This document shows positions 43,949 through 51,491 of a stretch of DNA of 64,000 nt, piece by piece (within the stretch, counting starts at the first letter, position 1; every line of letters starts with the position of its first letter). The position numbers were made by a program, and so were the translations under genes. This stretch comes from S015-6 sp964384945. GTDB lineage: Bacteria > Desulfobacterota > DSWW01. Location: NCBI GenBank assembly GCA_964384945.1, contig CAYLMK010000015.1, positions 65,535-129,534 of the forward strand, read 5' to 3'. The notes beneath the pieces are model-generated. The model searched no databases. It saw nothing but the letters and a program-made list of their open reading frames with translations, and was not told the DNA's origin.

Positions 43949-44427
43949 TCGAGGGAAAATACAGGCATGCGGCGCGCTACGTGGAAACCGGCGTGGAGGG
44001 CATCCGGAGGACCGGGCTCAGGGTGCTGGAGATGCGGGACCGCCGTGTGAAGACCCGGATGCCCCTCGAGGGGAACGTGAACCACGTGGGGATCATGTAT
44101 GCCGGCTCGCTCTTCACCATCGGTGAATGCATGGGGGGAGCCATTTACGGGGTGGCCCTGGACACCCGGAGGTTCTTTCCGATCGTCAAGGAGCTCACGA
44201 TCCGGTTCCGGCGGCCTGCCGTAACCGACGTGACCCTCGAATGTGAAATGGGCGAGGAAGAGGCGGAGCGGATCCAGAAGGAGGCCGAGGAGAAGGGGAA
44301 GGCCGACTACAGCCTGGATCTGGAGATCAAGGACGCCAACGGCGAGGTCGTATCGATCGTGCACGGGGTCTGGCAGATCCGAAAGCTCCCGGAGGGGATG
44401 GAAAGCCCGTTCCCGAAGGGGCAGTGA
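43945..44427 (+). CDS. hotdog-fold thioesterase (PaaI/YiiD-like)
   Basis: 160 residues; ATG overlaps the previous stop. A single hotdog domain: VNHVGIMYAGSLFTIGECMG is the central helix region with the AGSLFT turn, followed by strands KELTIRFRRPAVTDVTLECE and YSLDLEIKDANGEVVSIVHG. Family members hydrolyse or bind acyl-CoA. It could release a free acid from a dead-end CoA ester or act in the main route. Its translational coupling to the flavoreductase suggests that the two act at linked steps. Confidence 0.75.
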   Translation: MIEGKYRHAARYVETGVEGIRRTGLRVLEMRDRRVKTRMPLEGNVNHVGIMYAGSLFTIGECMGGAIYGVALDTRRFFPIVKELTIRFRRPAVTDVTLECEMGEEEAERIQKEAEEKGKADYSLDLEIKDANGEVVSIVHGVWQIRKLPEGMESPFPKGQ

Positions 44428-44525
44428 GAACGACACGATCGATCGTCCCGGAAGGACCGAAGCGGGAATCTTCGAAACGTATCGGGCACGGGCACACGAT
44501 CGAACGATGCGAGAGGAAGAACGAA

Positions 44526-46532
44526 ATGGAGATCATCAAGCTTCTGGAGCCGATTACGATCAACGGTCTCAAGATACCGAACCGGACGGTCATGCCCTCC
44601 ATGGGCCTGGCCTACACGAACGACTATACCCTGACCGAGCGCTTCAAGGCCTTCTACCGGGAGAGGGCCGAGGGGGGGGTCGGCTTGATGACCGTCGGGC
44701 CGATCGCCATTGACAAGGCGGGCAGCGCCCCGTTCATGCCCGCGCTTTTCGATGACCAGTATGTGGAGCCCCTCCGGGTCTTTATCGACGAGCTGCACCG
44801 GCACACGGAGACGAAGGTGGCCACCCAGCTCATTCACCTGGGGCGGGCCGCCTTCTCCATGATAACGGGCGTGCCGTCGATCGCCCCTTCGCCCGTGCCG
44901 AGCAAGCTGAGCGGAGAGACCCCGCGCGAGATGACCCTGGAGGATATCGAGGCGGTGCAAGACGCCTACGTGCAGGCGGCAAGACGGGCGAAGGAGGCGG
45001 GCTTCGACTTTGTCGAGGTTCTGGCCTGCACCGGCTACCTCATCAGCCAGTTTCTCTCCCCGGTGACGAACAGGCGGACCGACGCGTACGGCGGGCCCAT
45101 CGAAAACAGGATGCGCTTCGGCCTCGAGGTGATCGCCCGCGTGCGCGAGGTCCTCGGCAAGGACTTCCCGCTGGGGGTCCGGATCGCAGGGAACGACTTC
45201 ATGGAGGGAGGCCACACGAACGAGGAGGCCGGCATCTTCGCGGCCGAGGCCGTCAAGGCGGGCGTGGATGCCGTCAATGTCACGGGCGGATGGCACGAGA
45301 CCTACGTGCCGCAGCTCAACACGAGCGTGCCGCCGGGCACCTATGTCTATCTCGCGCGGGGCATCAAGGAGAGGGTGAGCGTGCCGGTCTTTGCCTCCAA
45401 CCGCCTCGGCGATCCGTTCGTCGCCGAGCGGGCGCTTCGGTCCGGGGCCTGCGATATGGTCTGCTGGGGCAGGCCGCTCATCGCGGATCCCGAGCTTCCA
45501 AAGAAGGTGAAGGAAGGGCGCTTCGACGAAATCGTCCCCTGCATCGCCTGCAACCAGGGCTGCTTCGACTCCATCTTTTCCGCCTCTGCGGTCTTCTGCA
45601 TCATGAATCCCAGGGCGGGAAGGGAGCTGGAGCTTGAAGTCCGCAGGACCGCGCGCCCGAAGCGGGTGATGGTTGCCGGGGGCGGGCCGGCCGGCATGGA
45701 GTTCGCGCTCACGGCGGCCCAGGCGGGCCACAAGGTTACCCTGTACGAGAAGCAGCCTGTCCTGGGCGGCCAGGTCAACCTGGCCAAGGCCTCTCCCGGC
45801 AAGGCGGATCTGGGCAGAATCATCGAGAGCATGCGCGGCCGGATGAAGCGCTACGGCGTGAAGGTGGAACTGGACTCCGCACTCACCCCGGAGGCGATCA
45901 AGAAGGAGAGGCCGGACGTCCTGGCCGTGGCCTCGGGGGCCGTGCCTGCGGATATCAGGGTGCCCGGAATCGACAAGCCCCACGTGCACTGCGCGTGGGA
46001 TGTGCTGATGGAGCGGGTGCCGGACATCGGAAAGAATGTCGTGATCGTGGGCGGCAACGCGACGGGCTGCGAGACGGCCCACTTCCTGACCGCCATGGGC
46101 ACGCCGGACCCCGCGGTCTTCACCTTTCTCATGTATCACACGGCCGAGAATCCCGAGTCCGCCAAGAAGCTTCTTCATCACGCGGGCAGGAAAATCACCG
46201 TGGTGGAAATGGTCAGCCGCCTGGCGGGCAACGTGGGCCGGTCGGCCCGGTGGCCCCTGATGAAGAGTCTGCGGATGATGGGGGTGGACCTGCGGCGCGG
46301 GGCCCGGCTGCTCGAGATCCGGGACGACTCGGTCCTCGTGGAGACCGAGCAGGGGCGGGAATCCATTCCGGCCGACACCGTGATCCTGGCCGTGGGGTCC
46401 CGGCCCGTCAACGATCTGGCCGCGAAGGTCATGACGGCGGGCGTGAAGGTCGTCACCCTCGGGGACGCAAAGGAGCCGAGGAAGCTCACCGAGGCGATCC
46501 GGGAAGGGTTCGAGGAGGCACTGAAGCTGTAA
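44526..46532 (+). CDS. 2,4-dienoyl-CoA reductase (FadH-like), FMN/FAD/4Fe-4S
   Basis: 668 residues from ATG 44526. Three parts: an old-yellow-enzyme TIM barrel (about 1-340; IPNRTVMPSMG, HLGRAAFS, GCTGYLISQFLSP-like segment with RRTDAYGGPIENR), a 4Fe-4S loop CIACNQGCFDSIF with a fourth Cys in FCIMNPRAG, and FAD/NAD(P) domains (MVAGGGPAGMEFALTAAQAG, then VVIVGGNATGCETAHFL). This is the arrangement of E. coli FadH, which reduces 2,4-dienoyl-CoA with NADPH. It closes the catabolic island and supports breakdown of an unsaturated acyl-CoA. Confidence 0.88.
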   Translation: MEIIKLLEPITINGLKIPNRTVMPSMGLAYTNDYTLTERFKAFYRERAEGGVGLMTVGPIAIDKAGSAPFMPALFDDQYVEPLRVFIDELHRHTETKVATQLIHLGRAAFSMITGVPSIAPSPVPSKLSGETPREMTLEDIEAVQDAYVQAARRAKEAGFDFVEVLACTGYLISQFLSPVTNRRTDAYGGPIENRMRFGLEVIARVREVLGKDFPLGVRIAGNDFMEGGHTNEEAGIFAAEAVKAGVDAVNVTGGWHETYVPQLNTSVPPGTYVYLARGIKERVSVPVFASNRLGDPFVAERALRSGACDMVCWGRPLIADPELPKKVKEGRFDEIVPCIACNQGCFDSIFSASAVFCIMNPRAGRELELEVRRTARPKRVMVAGGGPAGMEFALTAAQAGHKVTLYEKQPVLGGQVNLAKASPGKADLGRIIESMRGRMKRYGVKVELDSALTPEAIKKERPDVLAVASGAVPADIRVPGIDKPHVHCAWDVLMERVPDIGKNVVIVGGNATGCETAHFLTAMGTPDPAVFTFLMYHTAENPESAKKLLHHAGRKITVVEMVSRLAGNVGRSARWPLMKSLRMMGVDLRRGARLLEIRDDSVLVETEQGRESIPADTVILAVGSRPVNDLAAKVMTAGVKVVTLGDAKEPRKLTEAIREGFEEALKL

Positions 46533-46728
46533 CGGGCGGTCCCTGTCCCGGCGCGGTTTTCTCGGGCCCCTTCCAGCAGGGGGGAAGCGCCCGGTTCCCG
46601 AGGGCGTCGCGAGCCAAGCGCCCCGATCCCCCGGCTTCTTCGTGCACTCGATGCTTTCGACAGACTGCGGCGTGCCAACGCCTCGGGATCCCTCCGGTCG
46701 CCGTTTTTCCTGCTGCCCCCTGCCCTTC

Positions 46729-46757
46729 GTGACGATTCCCCCCTTAAAGTGTAGAAT
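46729..46757 (+). promoter_or_regulatory. candidate sigma70 promoter for the lysA-like gene
   Basis: GTGACG at 46729-46734 and TAGAAT at 46752-46757, 17-bp spacing, 55 bp before the ATG. The rest of the 280-bp gap after the FadH-like gene holds nothing I can identify. Confidence 0.4.
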
Positions 46758-46812
46758 GGCGAGCGGACATGCAAGCGATCTCCCAACGAGACTCCGGAAT
46801 CGGTGATGCGGA

Positions 46813-48078
46813 ATGAACAAAAAGACACTGCCCTTTTCCAAAGAAACGCTGGCCTCGATCCTGGAAAGGCATCCGACGCCCTTTCATCTTTATGACGAGA
46901 GGGCGATCCGGCAAAACGCGCGTGCGTTGCTCAAGGCCTTTTCGTGGAACCCGGGGTTCAGGGAGTACTATGCCGTCAAGGCGGCGCCGAACCCCTATCT
47001 TCTCAAGATCCTCGTGAAAGAGGGCTTCGGGGCCGACTGCAGTTCTCTTCCCGAACTCTTGCTCGCGGAAAAGGTGGGTGTTGTCGGCGAGAACATCATG
47101 TTCACCTCCAACGACACCCCGCCCGAGGAATTCCGCAAGGCCAAGGCGCTCGGGGCCATCATCAACCTGGACGACATCACGCACATTCCGGTCCTGGAGG
47201 CCTGCGCCGGGCTGCCCGAGACGATCTGCTTTCGTTACAATCCCGGGCCCCTCAAGAGGGGGAACGTGATCATCGGGCATCCGGAGGAGGCCAAGTACGG
47301 CTTCACGCGGGCGCAGCTCTTCGAAGGCTATCGCACAGTCCGCGACAAGGGGGTCAGGCGGTTCGGCATCCACACCATGGTTGCCTCCAACGAACTCGAT
47401 CCGATGTATTTCGTCGAGACGGCGGAAATCCTCTTCCAACTCGTTGCGGAGATCTCTTACGAATTGGGCATCCGGTTCGACTTCGTCAACCTGGGCGGCG
47501 GCGTGGGCATCCCTTACAGGCCCGAGGACTCTCCCGTCGATCTGCGCGCGGTCAGCGAAGGGATACGCCGGCGCTACGAAGCGATCATCGAGGGAGGCGG
47601 CTGGGGTCCGCTGGATCTTTTCATGGAGTGCGGCAGGTACATCACCGGCCCTTACGGCTACCTGGTCGCCAGGGTGCGGCACATCAAGAAAACGTACAGG
47701 AACTTCGCCGGCCTGGATGCGTGCATGGCCGACCTGATGCGGCCGGCCATGTACGGTGCCTACCATCACATCACGGTCGTCGGCAAGGAAAACGCCCGCC
47801 CGACCGTGATGTACGATGTCACCGGATCCCTTTGTGAAAACAACGACAAGTTCGCGATCGACCGCATGCTCCCGGAACTCGAGCCGGGGGACGTCGTCGT
47901 CATTCACGATGCGGGCGCTCACGGTCACGCGATGGGGTTCAACTACAACGGAAAGCTCCGCTCCGCGGAGCTTCTCCTCCGGGAGGACGGCACGGTGCAA
48001 CGGATTCGAAGGGCCGAGACGGTCGAGGACCACTTCGCGACCCTGGATTTCGAAGGGCTGGGCGGTTTTCCCGTGTGA
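46813..48078 (+). CDS. lysA: PLP-dependent diaminopimelate decarboxylase-like protein
   Basis: 421 residues. Fold type III decarboxylase: the PLP lysine is Lys56 in YYAVKAAPNP, the glycine loop is NLGGGVGIPY, the C-terminal substrate/PLP segment is GSLCENNDKFA and the final YNGKLRSAELLL block is present. Diaminopimelate decarboxylases yield lysine. The stretch normally reading HIGSQ is here HTMVASNE, and IMFTSNDTP replaces the usual ITFNGK-like strand, so this is a divergent subgroup and might act on another amino acid. It heads a run of unrelated small genes. Confidence 0.75.
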   Translation: MNKKTLPFSKETLASILERHPTPFHLYDERAIRQNARALLKAFSWNPGFREYYAVKAAPNPYLLKILVKEGFGADCSSLPELLLAEKVGVVGENIMFTSNDTPPEEFRKAKALGAIINLDDITHIPVLEACAGLPETICFRYNPGPLKRGNVIIGHPEEAKYGFTRAQLFEGYRTVRDKGVRRFGIHTMVASNELDPMYFVETAEILFQLVAEISYELGIRFDFVNLGGGVGIPYRPEDSPVDLRAVSEGIRRRYEAIIEGGGWGPLDLFMECGRYITGPYGYLVARVRHIKKTYRNFAGLDACMADLMRPAMYGAYHHITVVGKENARPTVMYDVTGSLCENNDKFAIDRMLPELEPGDVVVIHDAGAHGHAMGFNYNGKLRSAELLLREDGTVQRIRRAETVEDHFATLDFEGLGGFPV

Positions 48079-48111
48079 GACGATGGGAAGGCTTTTGCAG
48101 GGGCGATTCGG

Positions 48112-48498
48112 ATGCGACACGCGGTGAAGGGAGCGTTTCTTTCCGGCGCCGTCTTCCCCGGGCTGGGACAGGTCTTTCTGAAACAGTACCTGCGAGGTAT
48201 CGGTCTGATCCTTGCAGCCTCGGCCAGCCTGATCGTCATCGTGAAGAAGACCGTGGAACAGGCCCTGGCCATTCTGGAAAAGATCCAGTGGGAGGGAGGG
48301 GTGATCGACATGGCTGCCATTTCGGATGCGGCCGCCCGGGCATCCGGAGGATCGAACAGCCGTACGATCCAAATCCTTCTGTTCGTGGTCGTTTTCTGCT
48401 GGTTATTCGGGATGGTGGATGCGTACAGGATCGGCAGGAAGAAGGACCTGGGAGAGAGGGCAGCGCGCGAGGGTGACCGGTGCCTAGACGGACTTTGA
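48112..48498 (+). CDS. small integral membrane protein, TM2/DUF5683-like
   Basis: 128 residues. The N-terminal SGAVFPGLGQVFLKQYLRGI resembles the P-G-x-G-x-x-Y segment of TM2 and DUF5683-type proteins. Hydrophobic helices lie at about residues 7-25, 28-48 and 85-103 (IQILLFVVVFCWLFGMVDAY), with a charged C-terminus. The function is unknown. It is 33 bp after the lysA-like gene and may be co-transcribed. Confidence 0.55.
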   Translation: MRHAVKGAFLSGAVFPGLGQVFLKQYLRGIGLILAASASLIVIVKKTVEQALAILEKIQWEGGVIDMAAISDAAARASGGSNSRTIQILLFVVVFCWLFGMVDAYRIGRKKDLGERAAREGDRCLDGL

Positions 48499-48538
48499 CA
48501 GGGCGACCGCTACGGGGTTTTCGGGCCCGCGGGGCAGG

Positions 48539-48922
48539 ATGATGCGATCGAAAGAGGAAAGGGACGGCTGCATCGTTTACTCGACCGAGCACGGCAGGAT
48601 GTGCCCGGGATGCGGCAGGCCGATCTCAGACTGTGGGTGCCACAGGGCCGCGTCGCCCCCTGCCGGGGACGGGGTCGTACGCATCCGCAGAGAGAAGGCG
48701 GGGCGCAAGGGCAAGTGCGTGACGGTCGTTACCGGTATTCCTCTGGACCCCGGCGGAATGCGGCTTCTCGCCAAGGAGCTGAAACAGAAATGCGGGACCG
48801 GGGGGACGGTGAAAGAGGACTTGATCGAGATTCAGGGGGACCACCGGGACAGACTGGCGGAGGAGCTGAAGGAACGAGGTTACAGGGTGAACGTTGCGGA
48901 CGGCCGGTTCGGCGGGTCATAG
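48539..48922 (+). CDS. SUI1/eIF1-like translation factor (YciH family)
   Basis: 127 residues (ATG 48539 or 48542). The N-terminus has a zinc-ribbon-like MCPGCGRPISDCGC. Residues 55-127 form the SUI1 domain: VTVVTGIPLDPGGMRLLAKE, the CGTGGTVKEDLIEIQGDHRD core and ELKERGYRVNVADG. In eukaryotes and archaea eIF1 monitors start codon choice; bacterial YciH is thought to act on a subset of initiation events. Size and motifs are normal. Confidence 0.88.
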   Translation: MMRSKEERDGCIVYSTEHGRMCPGCGRPISDCGCHRAASPPAGDGVVRIRREKAGRKGKCVTVVTGIPLDPGGMRLLAKELKQKCGTGGTVKEDLIEIQGDHRDRLAEELKERGYRVNVADGRFGGS

Positions 48923-48940
48923 GTACGTTTCCGTTGCCTG

Positions 48941-48969
48941 TCATTCCGGGCTTGACCCGGAATCCAGTC
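48941..48969. repeat. extragenic palindrome
   Basis: ATTCCGGG (48943-48950) and CCCGGAAT (48956-48963) form a perfect 8-bp stem around CTTGA. The sequence TTCCGGGCTTGACCCGGAA resembles a palindrome common between genes of many Gram-negatives. It could also end transcription, though no T-run follows. Confidence 0.5.
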
Positions 48970-49118
48970 TCTCAGCCTTCCCGGATTCTTGCTGCCCGCT
49001 CGACTTGTCCGAATGGCTCTGGCCCAATGAAGACAGGTAATCCTGATCCGGCGCTGTGCCGGATGCGGCGCACCATAGCGCTGTGCCTGAAGTCAGGTGC
49101 CGTCATGGAGTGGAATAG

Positions 49119-49829
49119 ATGCTTTTGCAGGGATTGCTCGCGGACAGCTTCCGGTTCTTTCGAAATCACCTGGTCTCCATCCTGGCCATCGTCGTCCCGG
49201 TGGTCTTCCCGATCGAACTCTTTCGCGCCGGCCTGGCGGCCTCGCTGGCCGGTGCGGAGGAAAGCATCCTGTCACAGTGGCTTCCGCTGCTGATCGGCCT
49301 GCTGGCCTATCCGATCTATGCCGCCGGCGTCATCTTCTTCATCGCATCCGTCATATCGGAAAAACGGCTCACCGTGGGATCCTGCTGGCTCCTCGGCCTC
49401 AGGTTCTGGTCGCCCTTCCTCGTTCTCTCTCTTCTGCTGGGAATTGCCACCGGGCTGGGGCTTCTGCTGTTTCTTGTCCCGGGCGTCATCGCCCTCGCGC
49501 GCTTCTCCTTCGCGGAGTTCGATCTCCTGCTGAAAGGCAAAAGCCCGCCGGACGCCCTTCGGCGGAGTTGGGATGAAACAAGGCCTTACTTCTGGCTGAT
49601 TCTCGGTGGATACCTCGTTATCTTCGCCGCCTTCTACGTGCCCTATTTCGGGCTCGTCTACATCCTGGACGACCTGAAGGTCGAGCTGGGCATCTTCAAG
49701 GTCGCACTGGACACCCTCTACGCGGTCCTCAACGTGCTCTTCTCGATCTTCCGGTTTCGGGTCTACGATCTCGCGGGCGAGCGGCGCACGGTCGGGCCCG
49801 GGTCTGCCGCAGGGCGTCCCGGGGCGTGA
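49119..49829 (+). CDS. integral membrane protein, YciC-like
   Basis: 236 residues with five or six transmembrane helices (for example LVSILAIVVPVVFPIELF, WLPLLIGLLAYPIYAAGVIF, FLVLSLLLGIATGLGLLLFL). A conserved-looking cytosolic loop, FAEFDLLLKGKSPPDALRRS, followed by WDETRPYFWLILGG resembles UPF0259/YciC and similar glycerophosphodiesterase-membrane-like domains. No catalytic site is visible. The 248 bp after it, up to the peptidase gene, contain nothing I can identify. Confidence 0.6.
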   Translation: MLLQGLLADSFRFFRNHLVSILAIVVPVVFPIELFRAGLAASLAGAEESILSQWLPLLIGLLAYPIYAAGVIFFIASVISEKRLTVGSCWLLGLRFWSPFLVLSLLLGIATGLGLLLFLVPGVIALARFSFAEFDLLLKGKSPPDALRRSWDETRPYFWLILGGYLVIFAAFYVPYFGLVYILDDLKVELGIFKVALDTLYAVLNVLFSIFRFRVYDLAGERRTVGPGSAAGRPGA

Positions 49830-50077
49830 CTTCCCTGCCGCATTCGTGTCAATCCGGAAACGGGCGAGGCAAACGGCTTCGCGCTCGATGTCGGCCTGAC
49901 CGACGGGCAGGTGCGTCCCCTCCCCGCGGTTCGCAACGGCGTTCCTTTTCGTGAGCAGCGCGGAAAGCAGAGACCCGAAGGGGGGCACCTCGATTGCATG
50001 AGCGAATCGTCCCCGAGGGAACTCATCGAAGTGCAAGGGCCCTTGCGGTTCGGGCCGATTGTTGATACCTTGTGGCC

Positions 50078-51451
50078 ATGTTCAAATTCGGAAAAGACCG
50101 TTCGGAAAAGAACACGGGGCGGCTTGTCTGGCTGCTGCTGGTGGCGGTGGTTGCGGTGCCCCTGGCTTGGTTGGGCTTCCGCAGCCTGGATCGGGACGAT
50201 CCCTGGATCACGCTGCCGGAGGAGTTCGCCGTGCTGGGCCCCAAGACCGAGGTCACGGTCAAGGCGGGTGACGCCAAGAGCGGCCTCCGTGAGGTCTTGA
50301 TCCGGGTGAGCCAGGACGGCCAGGACAGGCCGGTCGTCAGCCGCACCTTCCCCCCCGAGGGGGAGCCGGGTCAGGAGGTGGAGATTCCTCTCACGCTCGT
50401 GGCCAAGGATCTGGGGCTGAACGAAGGGCCGGCCACGTTCACGGTGGCTGCCCGGGACCGGTCCTGGCGGAAGTGGTTCAAGGGCCGGACCCGGCTCCTG
50501 CAGAAGGAGCTGGTCGTCGATCTGGTGCCCCTGAACCTGGCCTTCCTGAACGTCAACCATCTCCTGTATTTCGGGGGCACCGGCCTGATTCTCTACCACC
50601 TGAACAAGGACGCGGCGGCCAGCGGCGTTGTCGTGGAGGACCGCCTGTACAGGGGATTCCCCGTTCCCGGCGGGAACAAGGGCGACCATCTGGTGCTTTT
50701 TCCCATTCCCCGGGAGCCCGCCGCCCCGTACCAGGTGGAGTTGACGGCCCGGCCGAAATACGGCCAGGAGGTCAGAAATCGGATTTCCCTGAATCTCAAG
50801 CCCAGGACGTGGCGGCAGGACGACATGAATCTGTCGGAGAATTTCATGCGCCAGGTGTCGGCCGCCTTTTCGGCCCAAGGCGACCTGACCGATGCGTTCC
50901 TCAGCATCAACCGGGAAATGCGCCAGGCCAATCATGACAAGGTCAGGGAAATCTGCCGGGAGAGCCGTTCCGAGCAGCTCTGGGAGGGGGTTTTCGAACG
51001 CTTCAAGGGGAAACCCATGGCACGCTTCGGCGACAAGCGTACCTATCTCTACCAGGGGAACAAGATCGACCACCAGGTGCATCAGGGAGAGGATCTGGCC
51101 TCCCTGGAGCGCAGCTTGATTCCGGCGGCCAACCACGGAGTGGTGGTCTTCGCCGATTCCCTGGGCATCTACGGCCAGACCGTGATTCTCGACCACGGGC
51201 TGGGGGTCTTCTCCATGTACAGCCACCTGAGCCAGATCGACGTGCGGGTCGGGGACCGGATCGAAAAGGGCATGCCCCTGGGCCGCACCGGCTTCACCGG
51301 AATGGCCGGGGGCGACCATCTCCATTTCTCCATGCTTCTCCAGGGGGAATTCGTGGACCCGCGGGAGTGGTGGGATCCCCAATGGCACCGGGACCAGTTG
51401 CAGGGCCCCCTGAGCCGGGTGCGCGCCCCGGAAGAATCCCCGGCGCAGTGA
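50078..51451 (+). CDS. membrane-anchored M23 metallopeptidase
   Basis: 457 residues from ATG 50078. A single N-terminal transmembrane helix (LVWLLLVAVVAVPLAWLGF) is followed by an Ig-like beta domain (about 35-130), a central domain, and a C-terminal M23 domain from about residue 330. The zinc site is intact: HQGED gives the first His and Asp, and HLHF gives the later His pair; SMYSHLSQIDVRVGDRIEKG is the usual substrate-groove region. It likely cuts peptidoglycan cross-links in the periplasm. It converges with the selenoprotein gene 40 bp away. Confidence 0.88.
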   Translation: MFKFGKDRSEKNTGRLVWLLLVAVVAVPLAWLGFRSLDRDDPWITLPEEFAVLGPKTEVTVKAGDAKSGLREVLIRVSQDGQDRPVVSRTFPPEGEPGQEVEIPLTLVAKDLGLNEGPATFTVAARDRSWRKWFKGRTRLLQKELVVDLVPLNLAFLNVNHLLYFGGTGLILYHLNKDAAASGVVVEDRLYRGFPVPGGNKGDHLVLFPIPREPAAPYQVELTARPKYGQEVRNRISLNLKPRTWRQDDMNLSENFMRQVSAAFSAQGDLTDAFLSINREMRQANHDKVREICRESRSEQLWEGVFERFKGKPMARFGDKRTYLYQGNKIDHQVHQGEDLASLERSLIPAANHGVVVFADSLGIYGQTVILDHGLGVFSMYSHLSQIDVRVGDRIEKGMPLGRTGFTGMAGGDHLHFSMLLQGEFVDPREWWDPQWHRDQLQGPLSRVRAPEESPAQ

Positions 51452-51491
51452 TCCGTTGTCCAGCCGTCGGAAAGCCCGGCCCCGACCCGGT

